64,000 bases of DNA from Antrihabitans cavernicola (GTDB lineage Bacteria > Actinomycetota > Actinomycetes > Mycobacteriales > Mycobacteriaceae). Under the pieces are notes generated by a model, which was not told the DNA's origin, made no database searches, and was given only the letters and a program-made list of their open reading frames with translations. Positions 8,080-17,560 of the stretch are shown one piece after another (the first letter of the stretch is position 1; every line of letters starts with the position of its first letter). Made by a program: the position numbers and the translations under genes. The DNA lies in the NCBI RefSeq assembly GCF_008297975.1, contig NZ_VLNY01000002.1, positions 124,001 through 188,000 of the forward strand, given 5' to 3'.

Positions 8080-9714
8080 ATGAGCAAATTCACCGACGAG
8101 ATGTACGCGACGGCGAGGACCTCGACGCGCGGATTGGTGACCGGTGAACCGGGCGAGCCGCTGCGCCAACAGTGGGGCGAGATTCACCAGACGGCGCGAC
8201 GGATGGCGGGTGGGCTGCGGGGCGCGGGCATCGAGCATGGCGACGCGCTCGGCGTGCTCGCCGGGCAACCGGTCGATATTGCCCCGGCGTGCCAGGCGAT
8301 CTGGATGCGTGGAGCGTCCGTGACGATGCTTCATCAGCCGACCCCACGGACCGATCTCGGCGTATGGGCGAAGGACACCGAGACCGTGCTCGGCATGATC
8401 GCGGCGAAGGCCGTCGTGCTCGGGTCACCGTTCGAGCCTGCAGCGCCGCTACTGGCCGAGCGCGGCATCACCGTCCTGACGATCGACGGCCTGCGCAACG
8501 GTCCCGCCATCGACCCCGTCGAGACCGCCGAAGACGATATTGCGTTGCAGCAGTTGACGTCCGGATCGACGGGTTCGCCGAAGGCCGTGCAGATCACGCA
8601 CGAGAACTTCTACACCAATGCGTACGCGATGATCGACCGCATCAAGTTCCAGACCGAGCACGACGTGATGATCAGCTGGCTGCCGCTCTTTCACGACATG
8701 GGCATGATCGGATTCATGTCGGTGCCGATGCAGGTGGGTGCCGAGGTTGTGAGCATCACTCCGCTGGACTTTCTGCGGGCGCCGTTGCTGTGGGCGGTGC
8801 TGATCGGAAAGTACGGCGGGACAGTAACGGCCGCACCGAATTTCGCGTACTCGCTGCTGGCTCGTCGGCTCGACCAAGCCGCCGACGGTGCGATCGACCT
8901 GTCATCGATTCGGTATCTGTGGAACGGTGCGGAACCGGTCGATCCGACGACGATGGCGGCGTTGGCCGCGGCAGGTGAGCGGTTCGGTTTGAACGCGTCC
9001 GCGATCGCCCCCGGTTACGGCATGGCGGAAACGACGCTCGCCGTGTCCATTCAGGAGCCGGATCAGGGGCTGGTGGTCGATGTGGTCGACGCCGACCTCC
9101 TCGAAGCGATGCATCGCGCGGTCCCGGCGAAGAAAGGCAACGTGCGCACTCTCGCAACATTGGGAAAGATCGTGCCGGAGTTGGAAGGTCGAGTCGTCGA
9201 CTCGGAGCGTCAGGTGCTTCCGCCGCGTGGCGTCGGCATCATCGAGGTTCGCGGTAGGGCGGTGACGCCCGGCTACATCACGCTCGACGGCCCCAAACCT
9301 GCACGCGCGGAGGACGGTTGGCTCGACACCGGCGACGTCGGCTACTTCACCGAAGAAGGCTTCGTTGTCGTGTGCGGGCGCGCCAAGGACGTCATCATCA
9401 TGGGTGGTCGCAACATCTATCCGACGGACATCGAGCGTGCTGCCGCCACCGTGGCCGGGGTGCGGCCCGGCAACGCTGTCGCGGTACGACTCGATGCGGG
9501 CAAGCGCCGCGAAAGCTTCGCCGTCGCAGTCGAAACCAACGATTTCGAGGATCCAGAGCAGGTGAATCGCATCGAGCACGACGTGGTGCATGCGGTGTTC
9601 TCGGAGGTAGGCGTGCGGCCGCGGACGGTTGCGGTTCTCGGTCCGGGGAGCATCCCGAAGACCTCGTCCGGGAAGTTGCGGCGTTCGAACTCCGCCTCGC
9701 TGGTTGGGTCTTGA
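8080..9714 (+). CDS. Fatty acyl-AMP ligase/acyl-CoA synthetase-like (Pks16/FadD family)
   Basis: A 544-residue ANL-superfamily adenylating enzyme. The P-loop-like [10 protein letters not shown] is at about residues 158-168, the PGYGMAETT adenine-binding block and the [20 protein letters not shown] hinge follow, and the C-terminal catalytic Lys lies in SSGKLRR (about residue 532). It activates a fatty acid as acyl-AMP. The length and its position ahead of pth match M. tuberculosis Pks16 (Rv1013), which is a FadD-like protein and not a polyketide synthase. Whether the second step goes to CoA or to an acyl carrier protein cannot be read from the sequence. It lies 79 bases after the acyltransferase gene. 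Confidence 0.85.
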   Translation: MSKFTDEMYATARTSTRGLVTGEPGEPLRQQWGEIHQTARRMAGGLRGAGIEHGDALGVLAGQPVDIAPACQAIWMRGASVTMLHQPTPRTDLGVWAKDTETVLGMIAAKAVVLGSPFEPAAPLLAERGITVLTIDGLRNGPAIDPVETAEDDIALQQLTSGSTGSPKAVQITHENFYTNAYAMIDRIKFQTEHDVMISWLPLFHDMGMIGFMSVPMQVGAEVVSITPLDFLRAPLLWAVLIGKYGGTVTAAPNFAYSLLARRLDQAADGAIDLSSIRYLWNGAEPVDPTTMAALAAAGERFGLNASAIAPGYGMAETTLAVSIQEPDQGLVVDVVDADLLEAMHRAVPAKKGNVRTLATLGKIVPELEGRVVDSERQVLPPRGVGIIEVRGRAVTPGYITLDGPKPARAEDGWLDTGDVGYFTEEGFVVVCGRAKDVIIMGGRNIYPTDIERAAATVAGVRPGNAVAVRLDAGKRRESFAVAVETNDFEDPEQVNRIEHDVVHAVFSEVGVRPRTVAVLGPGSIPKTSSGKLRRSNSASLVGS

Positions 9715-9772
9715 TTGAGCCGAGATCCACGATCGAGGCGGTTGCCCGCAAGTTGCCCGCCCAGGTCGATCG

Positions 9773-9810
9773 GTCACGACCTGGTATTCTTGGCCACGCG
9801 CGGTCGTGAC
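9773..9810. repeat. Inverted repeat before the secreted lyase-like gene
   Basis: GTCACGACC at 9773-9781 is perfectly complementary to GGTCGTGAC at 9802-9810, with a 20-base spacer. It lies 59 bases after the Pks16-like stop and 49 bases before the start of the secreted lyase-fold gene. There is no T-tract after it, so it could be an operator or a transcript hairpin rather than a classical terminator. Confidence 0.35.
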
Positions 9811-9858
9811 TCCACAGTGGATGTTGCCTGACTTCATCCGCGATGAAAGTGGTTGGCT

Positions 9859-10698
9859 ATGAGACTCGGTTCCGTTTCCGCCGCGCTCCTTCTTCTTCTC
9901 GTGGCGGTCTGTTCGCAGGCCGGAGCGCCCCTGGCATCGGCAGGCAATGGGTTCATCGGCGACTTCGAGACCGGTAATCTCAACCAGTGGCAGAACTGCC
10001 AAGATGTGCAGGTTGTCAGTCTTCCGTGCAACCTTGTCGGTCCGAGCCAGAGCATCTCGGTGGAGAGCGATGTTGTCCGTCAGGGCAGATTTGCTGCCCG
10101 ATTCCAGGTTCGAGGTGGCGATCAACCTGCCGGATTGTGCTGTGGCGACCGTGCCGAGGTGAGCGGTGAAGGCGCAACCGCCGCAAATGAGGGCGACGAT
10201 CGCTGGTATCAGTGGAGTACCCGTTTCGACACCGGGTTTCCGGCCACACAGGGTTGGTCCGTAGTCTCGCAGTGGCACGCTATCCAGGACGGTTCACCTC
10301 CGGTTGCCATCGACTCCGGCCCGGTGAACATCAGCCCGAACCACTGGGGAATTACCGTCTCGACGTGGAACGCGCCCGGCATTGCCGGTCCCACATTCAC
10401 GCCATGGAGTGCCCCGATCGACCGAGGTGCGTGGAACGACATAAAGATGCACATTCATTGGTCGGCGAACGACAGTTTCGGCTTCATCGAGTTCTGGCTC
10501 GACGGCGCTCGGCAAACTTTCACAGCTGCGCCGTGTGCGGGCCAAACGCGGTGCATGGTGCGAACCCTGATGCCTGGTGGTGGCGGTGTTTACTTCAAGC
10601 AGGGCTACTACCGCGACCCGGCGATAACGGCGCCGGGAGTGGTCTATCACGATGGCTTGTCGATAGCGGACACCGAAGCTGGCCTCGCGCCGCTGTGA
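9859..10698 (+). CDS. Secreted polysaccharide lyase-fold (heparin lyase-like) protein
   Basis: The start at ATG 9859 leaves a classic Sec signal peptide: MRLG, a Leu-rich core, then an Ala-x-Ala region near residue 28. The mature part (about 250 residues) is rich in beta strands and carries the features of the heparin lyase-like jelly-roll family: GDFETGNLNQW, RAEVSG, YQWSTRF, VVSQWHAIQDG, IKMHIHWSAND-FGFIEFWLDG and a terminal YFKQGYYRDP. Paired cysteines (NCQ, LPCN, LCCGD) suggest disulfides. Family members cleave acidic polysaccharides by beta-elimination, but many are untested. A homologue with the same KQGY-RDP end is encoded in the polysaccharide locus at 40937-41749. It faces the methyltransferase gene. 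Confidence 0.7.
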   Translation: MRLGSVSAALLLLLVAVCSQAGAPLASAGNGFIGDFETGNLNQWQNCQDVQVVSLPCNLVGPSQSISVESDVVRQGRFAARFQVRGGDQPAGLCCGDRAEVSGEGATAANEGDDRWYQWSTRFDTGFPATQGWSVVSQWHAIQDGSPPVAIDSGPVNISPNHWGITVSTWNAPGIAGPTFTPWSAPIDRGAWNDIKMHIHWSANDSFGFIEFWLDGARQTFTAAPCAGQTRCMVRTLMPGGGGVYFKQGYYRDPAITAPGVVYHDGLSIADTEAGLAPL

Positions 10699-10741
10699 CT
10701 TCGCCGCCCGCGCGTCCTGGCTGGGGCGCGGACAAATCAGT

Positions 10742-11443
10742 TCACGACTTGCGCGCGATCGCGTAGACAGAGGGAGCCGCGAATCCTCTCAGCGCCCGCG
10801 ATGTCACTGCGCGAAGTGCCCGATCAGGTAGCCGCGCTCCGTATTTGTAACGCAGATAGTCGCCCGTCAGGAACTCGATATCTGTGAACTGCTCGCGCAT
10901 CAGTCCGGTCAGCTCGTGTTCGGTGAAGCCCGCGTGAGCGCCGAGTTCATTGTGGAATCGACCGGCGAGTCGCGCTTTGTAGTCGCTGAGGTTCCACATG
11001 AGCTTGTCCTTGGCGCTCGCGTCGAACGAGCCGAGGTATCCGACGGCGCGATGCCGATTCGGCGTGCCGAGGTAGATGAGCCCACCGGGGCGGAGAACGC
11101 GACCCAATTCCCGAAGGCAACCGACAGGATCCGTCACGTGTTCGATCACGTGGTGATAAAAGACGACATCGAAGCTGTTGTCCGGAAAGGGAACGTCCAG
11201 AACGCTGCCCGCGACGAGTCGAAAGTTCGGCACATCGGAACCGAGGGCTGGATCCCATTCCTCACCGATGTCCACTCCGGTGAGTGACCCGCCCAACTCT
11301 TTCCTGATGAACAACGCTTCGTGCCCCTTTCCGCACCCCGCCACGAAAACTCGAGGTTCGGGTCCAAGGCCGCGCGACGCTAGCGTTCGGCAGAAGTGTT
11401 GCGCCCCCGCGTGAGTGTCGTCGCTTTCAACGGTGTCTGTCAT
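10742..11443 (-). CDS. Class I SAM-dependent methyltransferase
   Basis: A 233-residue protein with a Rossmann methyltransferase pattern: motif I VFVAGCGKGHEALF (residues 32-45), an acidic residue after LTGVD, motif ..GSVLDVPFPDNSFDVVF, and the H-V-IEHV-D block followed by RVLRPGGLIYLGTPNR. This is the ubiquinone/menaquinone-type (Methyltransf_11) arrangement used on many small molecules. The ATG is eight bases after GGGGAG. The substrate is unknown. It sits between a secreted lyase-like gene and pth, in a spot that is empty in the mycobacterial backbone. Confidence 0.75.
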   Translation of the reverse strand: MTDTVESDDTHAGAQHFCRTLASRGLGPEPRVFVAGCGKGHEALFIRKELGGSLTGVDIGEEWDPALGSDVPNFRLVAGSVLDVPFPDNSFDVVFYHHVIEHVTDPVGCLRELGRVLRPGGLIYLGTPNRHRAVGYLGSFDASAKDKLMWNLSDYKARLAGRFHNELGAHAGFTEHELTGLMREQFTDIEFLTGDYLRYKYGARLPDRALRAVTSRALRGFAAPSVYAIARKS

Positions 11444-11638
11444 TGTCTTCGCTCCCCGTGCCGATTAGTGACGGCGGCAGAACGAAATTCACAGAGATGC
11501 ATGCGAACCATCGAGAAAGCGTTCCCCCACCACTGAGGAAGTGTGCCATCCTCCAACAGCAGTGGGGCGTGAACGACGATTTACGAGAGATAGAGAAAAT
11601 CTTGAACTCTGGCCACCGCAGTGCCCGGTCTGTTCCAA

Positions 11639-12220
11639 CTAGTGCAGCCGATTCTGAGCGGCTTCGAGGCCGATCTGAAGCACCAGTTCCACGGCGTCGG
11701 CGGCCTCCTCGCACACCACACCGAGATCCTTGCGCTCGACGGTGGAGAAGGGCTTCAGCACGAACGATGCGGGATCCATGCGGCCGGGTGGTCGACCGAC
11801 ACCGACCCGGGTGCGTAGATAGTCCTTGGATCCGATCGCGGCCGAGATGGATCGCAATCCGTTGTGGCCGCCTTCGCCGCCACCGAGTTTGAGCCTCACG
11901 ACGCCGAAATCGATGTCCAGCTCGTCATGAATCACCACGATGTTCGCGGGCTCGATGGAAAAGAAGCGGGCGAGCGCCGCGACGGGTCTGCCCGAGACGT
12001 TCATGAAAGAGCGCGGCTTGGCGATCACCACCTGGCGATCGCCGAGCCGCGCCGTCACAACGTCTGCGCCGGACTTCTTGTGCGCACCGAACTTGCCGCC
12101 GACTCGGTCGGCGAGCACATCGGCGACCATGAAGCCGACGTTGTGCCGCGTGCGTTCGTACTGTGCGCCCGGATTGCCCAGCCCGACAACGAGAGCTGGG
12201 TCGCGGGTTGTGTCCGACAT
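11639..12220 (-). CDS. pth: Peptidyl-tRNA hydrolase
   Basis: A 193-residue protein with all Pth hallmarks: GLGNPG at residues 13-18, TRHNVGF with catalytic His26, [10 protein letters not shown], and VIHDELD with Asp99, then the GGG-GGHNGL loop. It releases peptides from prematurely dropped peptidyl-tRNA in the cytoplasm and is essential in bacteria. It directly follows rplY on the same strand with a 36-base gap, the usual actinobacterial pair. Confidence 0.96.
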   Translation of the reverse strand: MSDTTRDPALVVGLGNPGAQYERTRHNVGFMVADVLADRVGGKFGAHKKSGADVVTARLGDRQVVIAKPRSFMNVSGRPVAALARFFSIEPANIVVIHDELDIDFGVVRLKLGGGEGGHNGLRSISAAIGSKDYLRTRVGVGRPPGRMDPASFVLKPFSTVERKDLGVVCEEAADAVELVLQIGLEAAQNRLH

Positions 12221-12256
12221 GTGAAGTGCCGCCGATTGCTCGGCGTGCAGTTCCCG

Positions 12257-12928
12257 CTAGTTCTCGTCGCCCTCGGTGGACTCGCCTTCGGCGGCCTCAC
12301 CTTCGGCCTCGTCGCCGTCGACAGCAGCCTCGTCGCCCTCGGCGGCTTCGCCTTCACCCTCGACTTCGAGCTCTTCCTCGGTCGGGGCAGGCACCACGTT
12401 GACGATCAGCGTCTCGGGATCGGCGTTGAGAGTGGAGCCTTCCGGCAGCTCGATCTGTCCGGCGAGAATCTGGGTGCCGATCTCGGCATCCTGCACGGAA
12501 ACCTCGAGCTGCTGCGGGATCTTGGTGGCATCGGACTCGACCGAAATCACGTTGGCGTCCTGCGTGACCAGGGCGCCCGCGGCGGCTTCACCGGTGACAA
12601 CGACCGGCACGTCGATGACGACCTTCTCGCCCTTCTTGATGACCAGGAGGTCGGCATGCTCGATGTAGCGGCGGATCGGGTGGACGACGACCGACTTGGT
12701 CAGCGCGACCTGCTCCTTGCCCGCGATGTCGAGGGTGAGCACGGCGTTGGTGCCGCTGTCACGCAGGACCTTGGCGAACGCGCGCGCGTCGAGGGCGAGG
12801 TGCTGCGGGTCCGAGGCGTGGCCGTAGAGAACGGCGGGGACCTGTCCGTCACGGCGAGTGCGGCGAGCCGCGCCCTTGCCGAATTCGGTGCGGACGATGG
12901 CTACCAGGCGATTCGGATCTGACGACAT
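12257..12928 (-). CDS. rplY: 50S ribosomal protein L25 / general stress protein Ctc
   Basis: The ATG at 12928 follows AGGAGC and starts [26 protein letters not shown], the normal L25 beginning; the longer upstream frame has no family sequence. The protein has 223 residues: an N-terminal 5S rRNA-binding L25 domain ([10 protein letters not shown]), a TL5/Ctc C-terminal domain (residues about 95-180), and a Glu/Asp/Gly-rich acidic tail of over 40 residues. L25 binds 5S rRNA in the large subunit. The acidic tail is repetitive at DNA level, which makes the gene end prone to length change. Confidence 0.95.
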   Translation of the reverse strand: MSSDPNRLVAIVRTEFGKGAARRTRRDGQVPAVLYGHASDPQHLALDARAFAKVLRDSGTNAVLTLDIAGKEQVALTKSVVVHPIRRYIEHADLLVIKKGEKVVIDVPVVVTGEAAAGALVTQDANVISVESDATKIPQQLEVSVQDAEIGTQILAGQIELPEGSTLNADPETLIVNVVPAPTEEELEVEGEGEAAEGDEAAVDGDEAEGEAAEGESTEGDEN

Positions 12929-13144
12929 GTTCGATCGGCTCCTAGAACTTCGATTAACTTTCGGGCTGAGGTCAACTCGTCGCAGCAAGGGGACAGACGA
13001 GGACGGCCGGGAGCCGTCGCCGCGTCGATCACGGTGAGCGAAGCAGTGGAGAAACACTTCGCGTTCACCCTCGCCGAGACAACGGCGAACACATTACCGC
13101 ATGGGTACGTTGACCTGCGAACCGGCTGCTCCAGGCATTGCGAA

Positions 13145-14314
13145 CTACAGCGATTCGACCGCCGTCACTATGCGGTCGAGGTCCTCGTGCGAGGCGAAAT
13201 AGTGCGGCGAGGCCCGCACGACGGCGTCGAGGCCGCGTCGGTCCATGTCCAGCACCGTCGAACCGCGACCACTGACGGTGACGATGATGTTCTTCGCCGC
13301 CAGCGCGACGCGGATGTCGTGCGGATCGTGGCCTTCAACGGTGAAGGTGACGATCCCGCCGCGAGTGCGGCCCTGGTCGCGCACAGTCACGCCGGCAACC
13401 GCGGACAACCGCTCGCGCAGCAACCGACCCCGCTCGGCGATCTCGGCGAACGCCTGGTCGGGACCCAGCTCGAGCAAGTAGTCGATGGCTGTGCCCAAAC
13501 CGAGCCGTGCCGCGATCCCGGCTTCCCAGAATTCGAAGCGGCTGGCATCCGGGGCAAGGCTGTAGTCGGTCGGACCGGTCCATTCCCCGCTGTGCAGGTC
13601 CAGTCGGGCCGGCTCCATCGTCGTCGCGAGTTCCGGGCGGACATAGAGAAAGCCGGTGCCGCGTGGCCCGCGCAGCCATTTGCGGCCAGTCCCCGAAAGC
13701 GCGTCGACGCCTGTTTCGACGACGTCGACGACGACCTGCCCCACCGACTGGCAGGCATCGAGCAACACGAGGGCTCCGACCCGGTGGGCTGCGTCGACTA
13801 CTTCGCGCACCGGATTGACCAAACCGCCGTTGGTCGGGATGTGGACCAGAGAGACCAGCCGAACCCGTTCGTCGAGCAGGCGGTCCAGCGCGTCGAGATC
13901 GATCTGCCCCGTCGAGTCGCTCGGCACGACATCGACGGTCGCACCGATGGCTCGCGAACGCTGTAGCGCTGCGATCGCATTGCTCGCGTATTCGACCTCC
14001 GAGATGAGGATGCGATCGCCTGCGGCCAGCGGCACCGAGTAGAAGAAATCCGTCCACGACCGGCTGGCGCTGTCACTCATCGCGATCGTGTGGGGCCCGG
14101 CCGCACCGATCAGCGTCGCCAACGATTGCTTCACGGCCAGCAGGTCGGCGCGTTCCGCTGCCGCCAGATAGCCGCCGATCTGGGCTTCACGTCGAAGGTG
14201 CGACGTCATGGTGTCGAGGACCTGCTCAGGCGGCAGCGACGAGCCGGCGCTGTCGAGGAAGGTCCGTTCCAGGCATCCCGGAGTGTCCTGCCGCACTCGC
14301 TCCACGTCGAACAT
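13145..14314 (-). CDS. Class V PLP-dependent aminotransferase-fold enzyme, EgtE candidate
   Basis: The ATG at 14314 gives 389 residues starting MFDVERVRQDTPG; upstream codons do not look like protein. It has the class V fold-type I features: FLDSAGSS near the N-terminus, HLRREAQIGGYLAAAE, the pyridine-binding Asp in LLDACQSVGQ, and the PLP Lys in SGTGRKWLRGPRG. The ergothioneine C-S lyase EgtE belongs to this class and is of similar length, and this gene flanks egtA-D. No catalytic Cys of a cysteine desulfurase type is evident. Its start is only about 29 bases from the divergent DinB gene, leaving little room for two promoters. A different class V role cannot be excluded. Confidence 0.7.
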   Translation of the reverse strand: MFDVERVRQDTPGCLERTFLDSAGSSLPPEQVLDTMTSHLRREAQIGGYLAAAERADLLAVKQSLATLIGAAGPHTIAMSDSASRSWTDFFYSVPLAAGDRILISEVEYASNAIAALQRSRAIGATVDVVPSDSTGQIDLDALDRLLDERVRLVSLVHIPTNGGLVNPVREVVDAAHRVGALVLLDACQSVGQVVVDVVETGVDALSGTGRKWLRGPRGTGFLYVRPELATTMEPARLDLHSGEWTGPTDYSLAPDASRFEFWEAGIAARLGLGTAIDYLLELGPDQAFAEIAERGRLLRERLSAVAGVTVRDQGRTRGGIVTFTVEGHDPHDIRVALAAKNIIVTVSGRGSTVLDMDRRGLDAVVRASPHYFASHEDLDRIVTAVESL

Positions 14315-14343
14315 GGCCTCGACACTAGCGTTAGCCTGGTTTG

Positions 14344-14913
14344 GTGGGCAGCGAGACGAGCTCGGAGGAGTTGCGGAAGTTGTTGCCGCCGTTGGCGGCC
14401 GAGGACCACTGGTGCGCCGAGTGCAACATCGATTACACGAAGATCGAGATCGACGATGCACTCACCATTATCAAGGCGGTTCCTGAGCTTGCACGGGCCA
14501 ACGTCGAACTGGTTTCGGGGCGAATCCTGCAACTCCGACCAGACGATTCGTGGTCCATGTTGGAGTACCTCTGCCACATCCGCGATGTCTACGCCACGTT
14601 CACGATTCGTCTGTATCGCGCCCAACACGAAGATCGGCCCGCGGTGGAGCCGATGCTCAATGACCTGCGTGCGCATCGATTCGCTTACAACGACCTGGAA
14701 GCGAACTCGGTTCTCGAGGAGCTGGAACACAACGTCGACGGGTTTGCTTACCAGGTCGACCGGGTAAAGGACTGGAATCGCACCGTGAGCAGATTGCCGG
14801 AGGAGATCCGCACGTCCCGATGGCTCGTCCGGCAGGCAATGCACGAGGGAGTTCACCATCTTGCCGACATGACGTGGGTGCGCGAGCAAGTGGAAGTTGT
14901 GACGAAAGGGTGA
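14344..14913 (+). CDS. DinB-superfamily protein in the ergothioneine locus
   Basis: About 189 residues from the GTG at 14344; a TTG one codon earlier is also possible. It begins with a WCAEC segment (a CxxC-containing start also seen in actinobacterial DinB proteins), then a helical bundle in which His of LEYLCHIRD and the two His of MHEGVHH fall where DinB proteins bind a divalent metal. The DinB fold is shared by mycothiol- and bacillithiol-dependent S-transferases and by the N-terminal domain of EgtB. Its place between the EgtE candidate and egtA suggests a low-molecular-weight-thiol job, but this is inference. Confidence 0.75.
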   Translation: MGSETSSEELRKLLPPLAAEDHWCAECNIDYTKIEIDDALTIIKAVPELARANVELVSGRILQLRPDDSWSMLEYLCHIRDVYATFTIRLYRAQHEDRPAVEPMLNDLRAHRFAYNDLEANSVLEELEHNVDGFAYQVDRVKDWNRTVSRLPEEIRTSRWLVRQAMHEGVHHLADMTWVREQVEVVTKG

Positions 14914-15008
14914 ACGTCTCCGCTGCCACTCGCGTGACGGAGGTTTGTGTCGGTGGCGGTGTCTACCATCGCTGACAGCACTTCTGGCACCGTCGATCGG
15001 AGGTCATC

Positions 15009-16241
15009 ATGGCAATGGCATTGGACAGCGCGCTGCTCACGACGCGGGCTGCAGCAGAGGCGTTCGTCGGTGGTGTCTGCTTCAAGCTCGGCCCACCCAC
15101 ACTCATAGGTGCCGAACTCGAATGGCTCACCGCGAGGAGCGACGGTGACTGTACGAGGCCCGAGCTGAAGACGCTTGCGTCAGCGCTCGGCGATTACGCA
15201 CCCACTTCCATCGCTCCGTCCTCGTCGGCGCGGCCGCTGCCACGAGGAAGCTACGTCACTGTCGAACCCGGCGGCCAGATAGAGATCTCCAGCGCTCCGA
15301 GTGATTCGGCGGAGCAGCTGTGTCGCTGGTTGAGCGACGATGCACGATTCTTACGCGACCTGTTGGCGTCGCAGTCCATTCATACGATCGCCGCTGCGGC
15401 GGATGCCGATCGGTCCCCGCAACGCCTGCTCACTTTGCCCCGCTACTGCGCGATGGCGGAACGGTTCGCGCACATCGGCCCGTACGGCGCACTGATGATG
15501 TGCAACACCACCGCCACCCAGGTGAGCGTCGACGCCGGCCGTGATGTTGCCGAAGTCGCAGCCCGGTGGACGGCCCTGGACGCGATCGGACCCGCCTTGA
15601 TCGCGGCGTTCGCATGCTCACCGGACATGGCTGGAGCACCCGAGGGCACATGGGCTTCGCAACGAATGCGATCGTGGCTACACCTCGACAGGGCGCGTAC
15701 GTCCGCGCCGCCGAGCGGCACGGCCGATCCCATCGCCGCATACGCACGGTGGGCACTCGATGTGCCGCTGATGTGCGTGGTTCGCGGACCGGAGGAAAAC
15801 TGGGCGGCACCGCCGGACGCGACCTTCGCCGATTGGCTCGGTGGTGCGCTCGACGACGAGTTGGGCCGCAGGCCCGACCACCGCGATCTCGCGTATCACC
15901 TCACCACGCTGTTTCCGCCGGTTCGCGCGAACGGTCATCTCGAGGTCCGCTACATCGATGCGCAGCCCGGCAGATCGTGGTCGGTGCCGATCCTCGCGAT
16001 CGATGCGTTGTTGTCTCGGCCCGATGTGATCGCGGAGGCGACTGCAGTTGCGGCGGGCACCGCGCAGCGCTGGTGGGAGGCTGCCGAACACGGTCTCGGC
16101 GATCCTGAATTACGAACGGCGGCAGAGGATCTGCTGCTGCTCGCTGCCGCAAGCTCGACATCGACGGGTGGCACCGAACAACTCGATGCGGCGGCCGATC
16201 GTTGCCGTCGTGGCCGAACGCCTGCGGAGGAGGACAGATGA
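15009..16241 (+). CDS. egtA: Ergothioneine biosynthesis glutamate-cysteine ligase EgtA
   Basis: A 410-residue protein with a good GGAGG before the ATG. It has the GCS2-type glutamate-cysteine ligase pattern: IGAELEWL (metal/ATP acid residues), YVTVEPGGQIEISSAP, YGALMMCNTTATQVSVDAG, and a late NGHLEVRYIDAQPG. EgtA joins glutamate and cysteine to gamma-glutamylcysteine, the sulfur donor for EgtB. It heads the egtA-egtB-egtC-egtD run; its TGA overlaps the egtB ATG, so the two are translationally coupled. The 95 bases upstream should hold the promoter. Confidence 0.93.
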   Translation: MAMALDSALLTTRAAAEAFVGGVCFKLGPPTLIGAELEWLTARSDGDCTRPELKTLASALGDYAPTSIAPSSSARPLPRGSYVTVEPGGQIEISSAPSDSAEQLCRWLSDDARFLRDLLASQSIHTIAAAADADRSPQRLLTLPRYCAMAERFAHIGPYGALMMCNTTATQVSVDAGRDVAEVAARWTALDAIGPALIAAFACSPDMAGAPEGTWASQRMRSWLHLDRARTSAPPSGTADPIAAYARWALDVPLMCVVRGPEENWAAPPDATFADWLGGALDDELGRRPDHRDLAYHLTTLFPPVRANGHLEVRYIDAQPGRSWSVPILAIDALLSRPDVIAEATAVAAGTAQRWWEAAEHGLGDPELRTAAEDLLLLAAASSTSTGGTEQLDAAADRCRRGRTPAEEDR

Positions 16242-17560
16242 ACGACACCGAACTGCTGCGCAGCAAGTTGGAGCAGGTCCTGGTTCGCAGTCGAGCGCGG
16301 ACGGACGCGTTGTCCGGCAGCGTCGACGACCAGGATTTGATTGCCCAGCATTCCCCGCTGATGAGCCCGCTGGTGTGGGACCTCGCACATATCGGGAATC
16401 AGGAAGAGCTGTGGCTGGTCCGCGATCTCGGCGGTCGCGAACCCGTGCGCGCCGATATCGATCAGCTCTACGACGCGTTCCAGCACGCACGCTCCGCGAG
16501 ACCAGAACTGCCGCTGCTGAGTCCGCTCGAGGCACGGCGTTACGTGGGCACGGTCCGTGACAAGGTCTGGGACATTCTCGACAGCAGCCCCTTGCGCGGA
16601 CGTCGCCTCGAGGAAGACGGATTCGCTTTTGCCATGATCGCGCAGCACGAGCAGCAGCACGACGAGACCATGCTGGCGACCCATCAATTGCGTACTGGTC
16701 CTGCGGTGCTCGACGCACCGGCTCCGCCGCGCAGTGCACGTGAGGTAGGAGGTGAGATCCTTTTCGCCGCAGCCGATTTCACGATGGGCACGTCGACGGA
16801 TCCGTGGGCGCTCGACAACGAACGCCCTGCGCATCGGGTGCACGTGCAGGCATTCGCGCTCGACGCTGCACCGGTCACGAACGAACAGTATCTCGCGTTC
16901 ATCTACGACGGCGGCTACTGCAGATCGGAGCTGTGGAGTGAACGCGGCTGGGCGCATCGGGTGGAAGCGGGTTTGGTTGCGCCGCAGTTCTGGGAACGCG
17001 ATCACGATGGCTGGTCGCGGCGTCGATTCGGGGTGCGAGCGCCCCTGCGACCAGCACAGCCGGTGATGCATGTGTGCTACTTCGAGGCAGAGGCTTATGC
17101 ACGATGGGCAGGCAAACGGCTGCCGACCGAAACCGAATGGGAATGTGCGGCTCGATACGACGCGACGAGCGACCGCTCGCGTCGTTTCCCCTGGGGCGAC
17201 GACGATCCCGCCGACCACCTGGCGAATCTCGGTCAGCAATACCTGGAACCGGCCGACGTCGGCGCGTATCCGGACGGAGTGTCGCCCGCGGGCGTCCATC
17301 AGCTGATCGGCGATGTGTGGGAGTGGACGTCGTCGGATTTCACGCCCTACGCCGGATTCCAGGTGTTCCCGTACGCCGAGTACTCGCAGGTGTTCTTCGG
17401 CGGCGACTACAAGGTGTTGCGCGGCGGGTCGTTCGGCACCGACGCGGTCGCGTGTCGGGGCACCTTCCGCAACTGGGATCATCCGATACGTCGGCAGATC
17501 TTCTCCGGATTCCGTTGCGCGCGAGACGTTTCACCCGACGAGATCGGTGCCGGGAACTGA
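16238..17560 (+). CDS. egtB: Ergothioneine sulfoxide synthase EgtB
   Basis: The ATG at 16238 overlaps the egtA stop and gives 440 residues. The N-terminal DinB-like domain supplies the iron triad: His51 in WDLAHIG and His137/His141 in HEQQHDE, the same spacing as in characterised EgtB. The C-terminal part is a formylglycine-generating-enzyme fold ending with FRNWDHP and FSGFRCARD. The non-heme iron enzyme uses oxygen to bond the sulfur of gamma-glutamylcysteine to C2 of hercynine. The stop runs straight into egtC (TGATG). Confidence 0.95.
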   Translation: MNDTELLRSKLEQVLVRSRARTDALSGSVDDQDLIAQHSPLMSPLVWDLAHIGNQEELWLVRDLGGREPVRADIDQLYDAFQHARSARPELPLLSPLEARRYVGTVRDKVWDILDSSPLRGRRLEEDGFAFAMIAQHEQQHDETMLATHQLRTGPAVLDAPAPPRSAREVGGEILFAAADFTMGTSTDPWALDNERPAHRVHVQAFALDAAPVTNEQYLAFIYDGGYCRSELWSERGWAHRVEAGLVAPQFWERDHDGWSRRRFGVRAPLRPAQPVMHVCYFEAEAYARWAGKRLPTETEWECAARYDATSDRSRRFPWGDDDPADHLANLGQQYLEPADVGAYPDGVSPAGVHQLIGDVWEWTSSDFTPYAGFQVFPYAEYSQVFFGGDYKVLRGGSFGTDAVACRGTFRNWDHPIRRQIFSGFRCARDVSPDEIGAGN

